IMG/VR virus record: IMGVR_UViG_3300044972_000644
Location: 1 to 20,774 of that record
Strand: one strand, 5' to 3'
DNA length: 20,774 nt
Source of the DNA: a virus
Shown here: one piece after another, positions 1 to 6,336 of the stretch
Numbering within the stretch: position 1 is the first letter of the stretch
Layout: every line of letters begins with the position of its first letter
Position numbers and translations under genes: made by a program
The notes under the pieces: generated by a model
Databases searched by the model: none
The model's input: the letters and a program-made list of their open reading frames with translations, nothing else
Told to the model about the DNA's origin: nothing

Positions 1-24
1 TTATAAATTATTTTAAATTATTTT

Positions 25-59
25 TTGTACGTATTGATTTTAAATTTCTGTACGTACAA
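25..59. repeat. 9-bp perfect inverted repeat after the DUF6291-like gene
   Basis: TTGTACGTA at 25-33 and its exact reverse complement TACGTACAA at 51-59 flank a 17-nt A/T-rich spacer. It lies three bases past the stop codon of the 62-694 gene. No U-run follows on either strand, so it is not a standard intrinsic terminator. It could be an operator for the next gene to the left (outside the window), a 3' end stabiliser, or a replication-related site. The repeat is seen directly; its function is unknown. Confidence 0.5.
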
Positions 60-61
60 TC

Positions 62-694
62 TTAAATCACATCGTCACCTACATACTTCTGACCTTGAGA
101 TGAACGATTGAAGACTACTGGTGCTTGTTTGACAAAAGTGTTATTAGGTTGTTTCTCTCTCTGTTTCCAAGTAGATAGTCTTCTCATCGTATCCCAAGCC
201 TTCTCATTAGTCAATCTCATCTTACCATTGGCTAATGGCTCACTCCAATAAGAATAGAATGCATTACAAGTATCCTTACCATACTTCTCTATTAATGGCT
301 TCATCTGATTGATTAGGTCTTGATGAGTATAAGACTTGAATGATGGTGCTTTAGCACTAATAACTTTATCCTTATCATTATCTTCATCCTTATCCTTATC
401 CTTATCCTTATAGGCTTCTACTTCGCTTTCAATTCGCTTCACTTTCGCTTCTGATTCGCTTATTGTTTGCTTTGTCTTTGGTCTACTTCCATTGATATAG
501 TTAGTATTACCTTTCTCTAATACTGGTCTTATGAGTCTCCATATGGTTAATGATAGACCACTTAATGTAGGCTCAACAAAGTCTAATGAGTATTCAAAGA
601 TGGCATTGTATAACTCAGCCTGATTCTCTTTAGGTAGTTCTTTTATTGATTCAAACATTGACCGATAAAAGATGCAAGTATCTCTGCTATTCAT
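62..694 (-). CDS. DUF6291-like phage replication protein
   Basis: The product has 210 aa. Residues 9-70 (YRSMFESIKELPKENQAELY through YINGSRPK) resemble the DUF6291 N-terminal domain found in phage replication-initiation or helicase-loader-like proteins. A charged linker at about 96-110 is almost pure Lys-Asp and is encoded by a hexanucleotide repeat. The C-terminal part (about 120-180) contains FYSYWSEPLANGKMRLTNEK followed by a Trp/Arg-rich segment, a layout seen at the C-termini of phage DnaT/replisome-organiser-like proteins, where it binds DNA or a helicase. It is the last gene of the replication block and has a structured leader of about 120 nt. The fold similarity is recalled rather than searched, so the replication role is inferred from domain layout and neighbours. 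Confidence 0.6.
   Translation of the reverse strand: MNSRDTCIFYRSMFESIKELPKENQAELYNAIFEYSLDFVEPTLSGLSLTIWRLIRPVLEKGNTNYINGSRPKTKQTISESEAKVKRIESEVEAYKDKDKDKDEDNDKDKVISAKAPSFKSYTHQDLINQMKPLIEKYGKDTCNAFYSYWSEPLANGKMRLTNEKAWDTMRRLSTWKQREKQPNNTFVKQAPVVFNRSSQGQKYVGDDVI
366..413. repeat. Imperfect hexanucleotide repeat (TTATCC) coding for Lys-Asp
   Basis: Eight consecutive hexamers close to TTATCC (three exact copies at 90-107 of line 361, that is 390-407, and variants around them) encode the KD repeat of the 62-694 protein on the minus strand. In-frame hexamer units mean copy-number changes would lengthen or shorten the linker by two residues without a frameshift. The repeat is seen directly. Confidence 0.75.
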
Positions 695-700
695 AACAAT

Positions 701-811
701 AAAAATACCCTATGAGGACTGAGGTAGTATCGACCTTGATTTTACTCTTAGTCTCTCAGTCACCATAGGGTGAAAAGTTTTACAATACATTCAGGATACT
801 ACCTCTGAATG
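701..811 (-). ncRNA. Structured leader RNA with two hairpins and complementary loops
   Basis: In the minus-strand RNA, hairpin 1 (788-811) is CATTCAG/CTGAATG with a 10-nt loop. Hairpin 2 (707-771) is ACCCTATG/CATAGGGT, a 2x2 internal loop, then GACTGAG/CTCAGTC. An 11-nt perfect complement joins the loop region of hairpin 1 (795-805) to the 3' side of the hairpin 2 loop (721-731). A-U5 follows hairpin 2 and the ATG of the DUF6291-like gene starts 13 nt past it. The RNA could therefore act as a terminator/attenuator or block translation initiation, with a kissing interaction or an alternative long duplex as the switch. The pairings are seen; the regulatory role is inferred. Confidence 0.6.
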
Positions 812-822
812 GTGCTAATTTA

Positions 823-830
823 CAAAATTA
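823..830 (-). promoter_or_regulatory. Candidate -7 box TAATTTTG upstream of the structured leader
   Basis: TAATTTTG matches the Bacteroidota -7 consensus TAnnTTTG and lies just before hairpin 1 of the leader. The nearest TTTG that could serve as a -33 box (854-857) is 23 nt away, longer than the usual 17-20, so this is a partial match. If used, the transcript of the DUF6291-like gene would start near 818 and carry the whole structured leader. Confidence 0.4.
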
Positions 831-888
831 TTTTACTTACTACTTGTTTTTATCAAATCAATTTTAAGGCACTAAAGAGACGATTTAA

Positions 889-921
889 CGAACTTAATAT
901 ATTTTTGATAGTGCAATACCT
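889..921 (-). promoter_or_regulatory. Candidate promoter with phage-specific -33/spacer element
   Basis: TTG at 914-916, a 17-nt spacer and TAAGTTCG at 889-896 (one mismatch to TAnnTTTG) form a promoter-like arrangement. The -33 region and spacer (898-921) are almost the same as those of the promoter at 5546-5580: AGGTATTGCA, two variable bases, then an ATCAAAA-rich stretch ending in TATA. Such conservation outside the boxes suggests that a phage or host regulator binds here. The rest of the 695-989 gap holds the leader hairpins and A/T-rich sequence; I see no gene in it. Confidence 0.45.
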
Positions 922-989
922 TTTTAAAAAGATAATGCTTTTGCCTTATAATCAGTCTGTTACAAATTGATAAATCATTGTCATTTTCT

Positions 990-1373
990 TTATTCTTGAT
1001 TAAGATATGACTCAATTACCTTGATTGTTTCATCTGCACCAGTAGAAAATAGTGCAGCATAACCTACCTCATTTAATGCTTTTAAGACCTCTGCTTGACG
1101 TTCTAAATGCTCATTCGATTTGAGTGAACCATCCTTCTTAAATGGGTTAGCCTTGTCAGTTTTTATCTCAATAAATAGTCCAGCAAAGTTACCTTTAGGA
1201 TATGCAATGAACAAATCAGGATACCCCTTGATTGGATTTTGAGACCTATGCTTATTTGCCATATAAGGACTCAGGTAGAGTCCAGCAGCAAAATCAAACC
1301 TAAAGATTAACTTAGGGTACTTAATGGTTAGATACCTTGCTATGACCTTGTATATCTCTGCTTCTTGACTCAT
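990..1373 (-). CDS. VRR-NUC domain nuclease
   Basis: The product has 127 aa and is essentially one VRR-NUC domain, a compact PD-(D/E)XK nuclease fold used in phages as a stand-alone Holliday-junction or branched-DNA nuclease. Visible catalytic elements are an N-terminal Glu (E4 in SQEAEIYK), GYPDLF with D53, IEIKT with E69 and K71, and Q93 in ERQAEVL. The length fits stand-alone family members. Its start overlaps the end of the upstream gene by 53 nt. With the exonuclease at 2349-2966 it gives this module two PD-(D/E)XK enzymes. The motifs are seen; the substrate is inferred from the family. Confidence 0.85.
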   Translation of the reverse strand: MSQEAEIYKVIARYLTIKYPKLIFRFDFAAGLYLSPYMANKHRSQNPIKGYPDLFIAYPKGNFAGLFIEIKTDKANPFKKDGSLKSNEHLERQAEVLKALNEVGYAALFSTGADETIKVIESYLNQE

Positions 1374-1758
1374 TTAGAAAAAGTTTGTAGTTGTGGATTA
1401 GTTGACTTCTTGAATTGTTGGCAAGGTAAAGATAGTAGTTCAGTTCATATACTGGTTGCCATTCAAATCTGTATGACTTAGGGTATATTCTTTCTAACTC
1501 TTTTTGTGAATAGGTGACCTCAACCTTTGGTGCTTGGTCTTTAATATCAACACCAGTTATCTTAGACATCTGTTTCTGAATCAGCAAAGTTAACTTATTG
1601 TGGTTGATGTCAAGGTAGTTTGCAATCTGTGAAGATGGTAACTCACCAACACACAAGAACCATCTATTGACTGCTATTGTGTATCTCTCTTCAATCTCTT
1701 TAAATCTCATTGACTTATCAGTCAGGTATTCGATGTGTTGGATAATTTCAGCCTTCAT
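1321..1758 (-). CDS. Hypothetical phage protein, 145 aa
   Basis: I do not recognise this protein. Residues 25-70 are helical in character and include PSSQIANYLDINHNKLTLLI, which could be a helix-turn-helix. A Tyr/Pro/Trp-rich segment (KSYRFEWQPVYELNYYLYLA) follows at about 93-113. It overlaps the metallopeptidase gene by 11 nt and the VRR-NUC gene by 53 nt, so the three are almost certainly co-translated parts of the early operon. DNA binding or a replisome accessory role is possible but not shown. Confidence 0.65.
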   Translation of the reverse strand: MKAEIIQHIEYLTDKSMRFKEIEERYTIAVNRWFLCVGELPSSQIANYLDINHNKLTLLIQKQMSKITGVDIKDQAPKVEVTYSQKELERIYPKSYRFEWQPVYELNYYLYLANNSRSQLIHNYKLFLNESRSRDIQGHSKVSNH

Positions 1759-2116
1759 TAGTTCTATAGTTTTTTATTAGTTCAAATACTTGATAAGATT
1801 CATTCTCAGCCCAAGTAATCAATTCTTCTTCATCTGTATGCAAATCAAAACTAAGATGCATCAGTTCGTGCATTACTAATCCAAATGTCTCAATATCAGT
1901 ATTGCATCTGCTAAGATTGATAAAAACATAATGCTTATCTGATTTTGGGATTAGATTACACCACCCAGCAATGTATGATGATTGCTGGGTGTTATTGTGA
2001 TTATTGCAGTCTTTAAGATTCAATCCGTGCATCTCATTTACATTGTAGTAAGTGAATATCTCACAAGGATTATAACTTAACAACAAATCATAATTACTCC
2101 TTGATACTATCTTCAT
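1748..2116 (-). CDS. Putative zinc metallopeptidase (HExxH)
   Basis: The product has 122 aa. Residues 80-90 read LVMHELMHLSF, a canonical HExxH zinc motif (H83, E84, H87) with a hydrophobic lead-in. Acidic residues follow, including E104 in WAENES, a plausible third zinc ligand in the gluzincin or ImmA/IrrE-like manner. Residues 60-72 (a VFINLS strand) would form the edge strand before the active helix. There is no signal peptide, so it acts in the cytoplasm. A substrate such as a host or phage repressor or toxin is conceivable by analogy with ImmA/IrrE; no helix-turn-helix repressor is plainly encoded beside it. The motif is strong and the family assignment is tentative. Confidence 0.7.
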   Translation of the reverse strand: MKIVSRSNYDLLLSYNPCEIFTYYNVNEMHGLNLKDCNNHNNTQQSSYIAGWCNLIPKSDKHYVFINLSRCNTDIETFGLVMHELMHLSFDLHTDEEELITWAENESYQVFELIKNYRTNEG

Positions 2117-2345
2117 TGATTACATTATATATCTGTTCATAATACTCACTACCATTGCTATAATTTTCAAGAATAAAACCATTCTTACCTAACCAATACC
2201 CATCATTCCAAGCAGATGCAATATGCATCTTTTCAATATTGATATAGTTTTCAATGATGTCAATTACTTCAGGACATTCTCTATTTAATCTTTGATGACT
2301 ACTGAGAATAAATAATAGACTTTCAATTGTTGATTTACTTTTCAT
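2094..2345 (-). CDS. Hypothetical small phage protein, 83 aa
   Basis: This is a small acidic helical protein I do not recognise. Its centre reads MHIASAWNDGYWLGKNG, followed by a SEYYEQIYN helix. It starts three nt after the stop of the exonuclease gene and overlaps the metallopeptidase gene by 23 nt, which supports it as a translated member of the operon. No membrane segment, signal peptide or metal motif is visible. Confidence 0.65.
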   Translation of the reverse strand: MKSKSTIESLLFILSSHQRLNRECPEVIDIIENYINIEKMHIASAWNDGYWLGKNGFILENYSNGSEYYEQIYNVINEDSIKE

Positions 2346-2348
2346 ACT

Positions 2349-2966
2349 TCAAGATTTATAAGACGAATTAAAATGTGATTTGAGTTCATTGATGTTCGTG
2401 TCAAGATAACCAGTAATAAGTTTGTATGCATCTGCAATCTCATTATCATTATGTCGATATACTAAGATGCTATCAGATGTACTATTAGTCTTCTTACTTC
2501 TTGCAGTCACTCCTATGTAGTAGAAGTTCTTAGGGTCAATACCAGCAATAAGACTATACCATACTGCTTGGATATGATTGTAGTGCTTAACCATATCACT
2601 TGCAAATACATCTAAGGTCTTAGCAGATGTGGTCTTGATGTCGGCAATCACATTAAGTTGTTGGTTGTAGATATCGAACATTGCTTTGCCTTCAATAGTA
2701 TGTCTACCAATTTGGACTTCCTTAATCATTGGGTGTTCATTGATTGCACCATTCATTATCCTCTTTGCTACTGGATGGTTACCTATTGCCTTATGGACAT
2801 TGTATGCCTCAAGGTTCATCTGTTCAGGGTTCAAATCTAACAACTGATGATGAAGACTTACCCCTAACTCAAGTGCTGCTTTTGCATATGATATATCTCC
2901 AGTATAGTGCTTCTTGATTCGTGAGCAAGATAAGGCTGGAAAGTAAACGAATTGGTCTCTTGTCAT
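2349..2966 (-). CDS. PD-(D/E)XK exonuclease, RecE/DUF3799-like
   Basis: The product has 205 aa and the motif order of the phage exonuclease VIII C-terminal family (PDDEXK_12/DUF3799, RecB-like). SCSRIKKHY comes near the N-terminus, then GVSLHHQLLD with His39/40, GKAMFDIY with D98, VIADIKTT with D109 and K111 as the (D/E)XK pair, and HIQAVWY with Q133. Such enzymes resect double-stranded DNA 5' to 3' for single-strand annealing. No recognisable RecT or Erf annealing partner sits next to it; the SSB-like and coiled-coil genes upstream are the nearest candidates. Its start overlaps the upstream stop by four nt (ATGA type). It is somewhat shorter than many family members. Confidence 0.8.
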   Translation of the reverse strand: MTRDQFVYFPALSCSRIKKHYTGDISYAKAALELGVSLHHQLLDLNPEQMNLEAYNVHKAIGNHPVAKRIMNGAINEHPMIKEVQIGRHTIEGKAMFDIYNQQLNVIADIKTTSAKTLDVFASDMVKHYNHIQAVWYSLIAGIDPKNFYYIGVTARSKKTNSTSDSILVYRHNDNEIADAYKLITGYLDTNINELKSHFNSSYKS

Positions 2967-3499
2967 AACTCAACCCAGTTAGTAGTTACCTCTGACTTGC
3001 TTATCTTATACTTACCAGTAGCCTTGAGAAAGTTGATGCACACCTCTTCAGTCAATCCAACATTGTTCGATGGTGTTGGTGTTGGTTTATAAACTGGTAA
3101 TGGTTGTGTTGGTGCATATAAGGTCTTTGGCTCACTCTCTTTTTTCTCATTAGCCTCTTTCTCTTCATTCAACTTATTAATGGCTTCTACATAGCTATAG
3201 TATGCTTTTCTGCTAAACCTTGAATTGAATGATGATATACCACTATAGTGGTCACCTGAGTATCCAGCAAGTTTGCTTAGTTGTATTTTGTTAAGATTGT
3301 GAATCAATCTATATTTTTCAAAGAGTTCAATTACTTGATAATGGTCTTTGCCTTTAGTAAAAGAATACATTGCATTACCTCTTCTCATTTTCTTTTCTTC
3401 AATTGTAAGTTGTGTGTTCATAGGTTTTTGATTAAAAAGATTTATACTTGAAAGATTTAATTTTCTTGTGCCTGATATTACTATTTCATTTAGTCTCAT
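2963..3499 (-). CDS. HTH-like phage protein with Pro-rich linker
   Basis: The product has 178 aa. Residues 55-85 (NLNKIQLSKLAGYS and what follows) look like a helix-turn-helix. A charged coiled stretch (about 108-123) and a Pro/Thr linker (PTQPLPVYKPTPTPS) lead to a C-terminal domain of about 35 residues ending in TTNWVEL. The listed start lies two nt past the upstream stop; an internal Met at 3421 (MNTQLTIEEKK) is an alternative that would drop 26 residues. A DNA-binding or recombination accessory role is inferred from the HTH-like region and from its place next to the exonuclease. I do not recognise the family. Confidence 0.6.
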   Translation of the reverse strand: MRLNEIVISGTRKLNLSSINLFNQKPMNTQLTIEEKKMRRGNAMYSFTKGKDHYQVIELFEKYRLIHNLNKIQLSKLAGYSGDHYSGISSFNSRFSRKAYYSYVEAINKLNEEKEANEKKESEPKTLYAPTQPLPVYKPTPTPSNNVGLTEEVCINFLKATGKYKISKSEVTTNWVEL

Positions 3500-3501
3500 A
3501 A

Positions 3502-4152
3502 TTAACGAATCACTTGTGTCTTGTGGTCGTAAATTTCAATACCATCTATCTTGACCACTCCGCATTTCTCCATTGCCTTAGCAAGTGGTGTTAGCAGTTC
3601 TTGGTAATCAAGGCACTCAGCAGCAAACAATACATTAAGTACCATCGACCAATTCACCTCACCACAGATACGAGCCTTCTTAGTTACCCTTATGTTTTTA
3701 GGCTGCTCAGTATTGATGCTGATTGATTGGTCAACTAACTGACCAGCTAATGCAGAGAAATCTTCAATGGATACATCTGACAATGCTTTCTCTGATTCAA
3801 TCCTTAGTTTCTCATTTGCCTCACGTTGCACTCTCTCAAGTTCTTCATTGTATGCCAACATCTTAGTCTTAGCAGATTCGATGTACATCTTGAGTGGTTC
3901 AGTTGCTTCTTTCTCCAATTCCATTATTCCCTTCTTGTATGCATCAATAGGAGTGGTTACGTATTTACGCATTGATTCAATCGATTTAACGACCTCATTT
4001 GCCAATTTGATGGTATGCTCAGTAATGTCGTAAGATAGTTTATCCTCAACCTTATTTGGGGCATCTTTGATTAGTTGCTGAGTCTTGAGAGTATTTGAAT
4101 GGTTGATGACTTCATAGAGTGAATCAACCTTGAGTAATAATTCTGCTTTCAT
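3502..4152 (-). CDS. Coiled-coil phage recombination-associated protein (DUF1351-like)
   Basis: From the ATG at 4152 the product has 216 aa. A long helical region (about 45-135) holds KYVTTPIDAYKKG and a heptad-rich segment with ELERVQREANEKL. A compact C-terminal domain with VTKKARICGEVNW and VKIDGIEIYD follows. This layout resembles DUF1351-type proteins found beside phage annealing and exonuclease genes. The frame is open to an upstream ATG at 4188, but that ATG and its next codons lie in a GGAGGG/CCCTCC hairpin, and the A/T-rich sequence before 4152 fits starts elsewhere in the window, so I chose 4152. The family call is tentative. Confidence 0.65.
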   Translation of the reverse strand: MKAELLLKVDSLYEVINHSNTLKTQQLIKDAPNKVEDKLSYDITEHTIKLANEVVKSIESMRKYVTTPIDAYKKGIMELEKEATEPLKMYIESAKTKMLAYNEELERVQREANEKLRIESEKALSDVSIEDFSALAGQLVDQSISINTEQPKNIRVTKKARICGEVNWSMVLNVLFAAECLDYQELLTPLAKAMEKCGVVKIDGIEIYDHKTQVIR

Positions 4153-4166
4153 AGTCAGTTTATTAA

Positions 4167-4186
4167 GGAGGGCTATTACACCCTCC
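4167..4186 (-). promoter_or_regulatory. Intergenic hairpin GGAGGG/CCCTCC
   Basis: On the minus strand GGAGGG, an 8-nt loop and CCCTCC form a 6-bp G/C stem, followed by TTAATAAA rather than a long U-run. It sits between the stop of the SSB-like gene (4196) and the preferred start at 4152. It could be a weak terminator, a processing or stabilising hairpin, or, if the ATG at 4188 were used, a structure over the first codons. The pairing is seen; the role is inferred. Confidence 0.5.
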
Positions 4187-4195
4187 ATTGATTAA

Positions 4196-4894
4196 TTAAA
4201 ATGGTAGTTTACTTGGGTCTTCAGAGTCTCCTTGCATCCAGTCAAAATCACTTGGGTTAACTGATTTCTCAATAGTGAATGTAGGTAATGATTCAATCTT
4301 AGGATACTTAGCACTCATCTCAGCATTCATATAAGCAATGAACTCATCACTTAACTTAATCTTGTCTTGTACGAAATCAGGTAGACTTCTGAACACATCC
4401 ATATCAGGTTGTTGAGTAGAGAATACAAGTGCTGGATTAACTGCTGGAGGACATACCATACCTTTAGGAAGTGGTGTGATGGTTTGAACATTGGCATAAG
4501 TCTTATCACCACTCTGACGATGAATTACGTTAACCATACATTCTTGACCAATCAATGTGAAGATGTTAAACTTCTTAGCCTCTTCATCTGTTAAGGTCTT
4601 ACCAAGCATAGACTGAACATCTTTTCTTAGGGTTGACTTCTCGTGCATTGACAAGGTATACATACCTCTTACGTAATAAGGTTGTTCACCTTTGTTAGGG
4701 TCAAAGATTGCAGTCTCAAGTGGTAACTCAAGAAGTACCTGAACCTTTCTTTTCTTACCACCAAACTGACCAGTCTGCTCTGTTGTGCCTAAGTCAATGA
4801 TTTGATAGATACGAGCAAGGTGCATACCTACTGGTGCTATCTTATTCGTGTAATTTGATTCGCCTCCTACTGGAGCATTTAGTGTTGGTAACAT
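4196..4894 (-). CDS. Putative single-stranded DNA-binding protein
   Basis: The product has 232 aa. The N-terminal 130 residues have a strand-rich pattern (GMHLARIYQIIDLGT, KRKVQVLLELP, then EQPYYVRGMYTLS and GQECMVNVIHR) that fits the OB-fold-like phage protein often annotated as ssDNA-binding in Bacteroidota phages. The last residues are acidic and end Leu-Pro-Phe (DFDWMQGDSEDPSKLPF), much like the acidic SSB tip that recruits replication and repair partners. It is first among the recombination genes, before the coiled-coil protein and exonuclease. The acidic tail is direct evidence; the OB fold is inferred from pattern only. Confidence 0.65.
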   Translation of the reverse strand: MLPTLNAPVGGESNYTNKIAPVGMHLARIYQIIDLGTTEQTGQFGGKKRKVQVLLELPLETAIFDPNKGEQPYYVRGMYTLSMHEKSTLRKDVQSMLGKTLTDEEAKKFNIFTLIGQECMVNVIHRQSGDKTYANVQTITPLPKGMVCPPAVNPALVFSTQQPDMDVFRSLPDFVQDKIKLSDEFIAYMNAEMSAKYPKIESLPTFTIEKSVNPSDFDWMQGDSEDPSKLPF

Positions 4895-4921
4895 AATTGA
4901 TTTGGATTTATTGATTAAAGA

Positions 4922-5215
4922 TTAAAGTGATTTAAACATTATGTGAGCAGCATCTTCTAACTTAGCTAATGCCTTGTCATATGCCTCTATGTATTCATCT
5001 ATACTTACTTCAACATAGTCACGATAGATAATAGGTACATTGTGATACTCTTCGTTGTGGAATTGTCTTGCCATTACAGCACAATTAGAATCACATCTTG
5101 TGAAGATACCGCTATAGCATCCTTCAGTTACGATTGAAATCATTGAGCCATTAAGATGGTCATAGTGAAAGTAGGTGTTACCTTCTGCAAGTTTGAAAAT
5201 AGTTGATGTGTTCAT
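4922..5215 (-). CDS. Hypothetical protein, 97 aa
   Basis: I do not recognise this protein. It is a mixed-composition 97-aa protein with three Cys in the middle (C58-type GCYSGIF and RCDSNC) and a helical C-terminus (EYIEAYDKALAKLEDAA). It is the first gene after the terminator at 5258-5286 and starts the early operon running left, so it probably has its own promoter in the 5216-5257 gap. No signal peptide or membrane segment is visible. Confidence 0.6.
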   Translation of the reverse strand: MNTSTIFKLAEGNTYFHYDHLNGSMISIVTEGCYSGIFTRCDSNCAVMARQFHNEEYHNVPIIYRDYVEVSIDEYIEAYDKALAKLEDAAHIMFKSL

Positions 5216-5221
5216 AGTACA

Positions 5222-5229
5222 CGAATTTA
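5222..5229 (-). promoter_or_regulatory. Weak candidate -7 box TAAATTCG
   Basis: TAAATTCG differs from TAnnTTTG by one base, with the same TTCG variant as the box at 889-896. It lies after the terminator at 5258-5286 and just before the ATG at 5215, where the early operon needs a promoter. No TTG is present at the expected -33 distance. The support is mostly positional. Confidence 0.3.
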
Positions 5230-5257
5230 GGATTGATTGATTAGAAAATTAGAAAAG

Positions 5258-5286
5258 AAAAAAGTAGGGAGGTCTGAGCCTCCCTT
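5258..5286 (-). terminator. Intrinsic terminator after the 67-aa gene
   Basis: The minus-strand RNA has AGGGAGG, a 6-nt loop and CCTCCCT (7 bp, 5266-5285), then UACUUUUUUCUUUU. The G/C-rich stem plus U-tract is a standard Rho-independent terminator, placed seven bases past the stop of the 5293-5496 gene. Together with the promoter at 5546-5575 it makes that gene a single-gene transcript. Confidence 0.85.
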
Positions 5287-5292
5287 GATTGG

Positions 5293-5496
5293 TTAGTTGA
5301 TTGTTTTTGTATATTGAATGTTTCTTGTAGTTAACTCAGCAACTAACATTTGCTCTTGTAAATTCAACATATGACTACCGAAATGATGCTCATATTTGAA
5401 TAATCCGTTTTGAGTTAAAGTAATATAACCTGATGATGCAAATGTTTCTACGTTAGTACCAGCAGATGTTTCGTAAGTGTAAGTTGTAGTTGTCAT
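5293..5496 (-). CDS. Small protein in a single-gene unit, 67 aa
   Basis: I do not recognise this protein. It has a Thr-rich N-terminus (MTTTTYTYETSAG), a predicted strand pair (YITLTQNGLFKYEHHFG) and a C-terminal helix (LQEQMLVAELTTR). No membrane segment is evident. It has a near-consensus Bacteroidota promoter 50 nt upstream and a strong terminator directly downstream, so it is transcribed alone and probably well. The promoter shares an element with the one at 889-921. The small size and separate control suggest a regulator or an early host-takeover protein, but that is inference only. Confidence 0.65.
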   Translation of the reverse strand: MTTTTYTYETSAGTNVETFASSGYITLTQNGLFKYEHHFGSHMLNLQEQMLVAELTTRNIQYTKTIN

Positions 5497-5545
5497 TGTG
5501 TTTGATTTAGTGAGTGAGTAAATATTTTGTGATTGATTGGTAGGG

Positions 5546-5575
5546 CAAATGTAAAACTATATTTTGATTCTGCAA
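5546..5575 (-). promoter_or_regulatory. Bacteroidota-type promoter TTG-N19-TACATTTG
   Basis: TTG at 5573-5575, a 19-nt spacer and TACATTTG at 5546-5553 match the Bacteroidota sigma-factor consensus (TTG and TAnnTTTG). It lies 50 nt before the ATG of the 67-aa gene. The -33 box and upstream part of the spacer are shared with the candidate promoter at 889-921. Confidence 0.7.
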
Positions 5576-5585
5576 TACCTCAATC

Positions 5586-5605
5586 AAAATAAACACATTT
5601 ATTTT
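5586..5605. terminator. A/T-only hairpin, possible weak terminator of the lysis operon
   Basis: AAAATAAA, a 4-nt loop CACA and TTTATTTT form a perfect 8-bp A/T stem between the end of the 5653-6336 gene and the promoter at 5546-5575. In the minus-strand RNA its 3' arm is itself U-rich. It is the only terminator-like element I find at the end of the lysis operon, but the stem has no G/C pairs and could be chance in A/T-rich DNA. Confidence 0.35.
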
Positions 5606-5652
5606 TACTTACATTTCGTAAATGACTGATAATGAAATACAAAACTTTACTA

Positions 5653-6336
5653 TTATTTTATTTGGCTACTCAATCCAATACCCAATAACACACCAACACC
5701 TATCTTAAATGCAGTTGATTGATACCACTTGGTTTCTTTCTTGACATAGATATTGGATAGGTTAGTGATTGACATAGTAGGATTATCAATGTGTAATCTA
5801 ACTACACTATCTGTTTTTCTCAATAACCTATTAATAAGACCATCTCTGAGAGTATCCCCCACAGAATATGTCAAAGTACCACTTGACACGATTGAGTCTA
5901 TTACAAGGCTTCCTATAGAGTCAATTTTTCCATCAATCGAATACCAATCATTATAATCTGAGAATTCAAGTGGTAGCTTAATGTAATTGGTTGAATCAAT
6001 TGTGATAGGTTCAGCAAGTTGAATCTTGGTTTTAACTATGGTCTTATACTTAATCTTGACTATCTCTTTAGGATTCCTAATAGCAAGTAATTTAATTGCC
6101 ATATCTTTTGAATCAATCTCACTTTGATAGTTTACTGCCTGACTTATCAATTGACTTGAATCTGCTAAGTGCTGCACCTTATAACTCTCTACCTCTTCTT
6201 TCATCTTACGATAGTCAATAGTCAACTGACCATTAGTACCACAAGTATGAATGAAGATAAGCAGCATAACCAAACCACCAACTAACATAAGAACCTTATC
6301 CAATGAATCAAACTTATCTTGTGGCATATCCTCCAA
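5653..6336 (-). CDS. Coiled-coil membrane protein, DUF6549/DUF6808-like (spanin-like?)
   Basis: The product has 227 aa. A short cytoplasmic N-terminus precedes a TM helix at about 14-32 (VLMLVGGLVMLLIFIHTCG). A coiled coil (about 40-85) and a strand-rich middle region (IKYKTIVKTKIQLAEPITID and beyond) follow, then a second hydrophobic segment at about 209-224 (FKIGVGVLLGIGL). This matches Bacteroidota phage proteins annotated DUF6549/DUF6808 near lysis genes. N-terminal anchoring and a periplasmic coiled coil are reminiscent of i-spanins, but the second TM is not typical. It overlaps the preceding gene by 23 nt and ends the lysis and membrane operon. A role in lysis is inferred from position. 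Confidence 0.6.
   Translation of the reverse strand: MEDMPQDKFDSLDKVLMLVGGLVMLLIFIHTCGTNGQLTIDYRKMKEEVESYKVQHLADSSQLISQAVNYQSEIDSKDMAIKLLAIRNPKEIVKIKYKTIVKTKIQLAEPITIDSTNYIKLPLEFSDYNDWYSIDGKIDSIGSLVIDSIVSSGTLTYSVGDTLRDGLINRLLRKTDSVVRLHIDNPTMSITNLSNIYVKKETKWYQSTAFKIGVGVLLGIGLSSQIK

Noticed and set aside
4153-4188. ATG at 4188 as the start of the coiled-coil gene
   Set aside because: It would put a G/C hairpin over codons 1-7; the in-frame ATG at 4152 has the usual A/T-rich upstream sequence.
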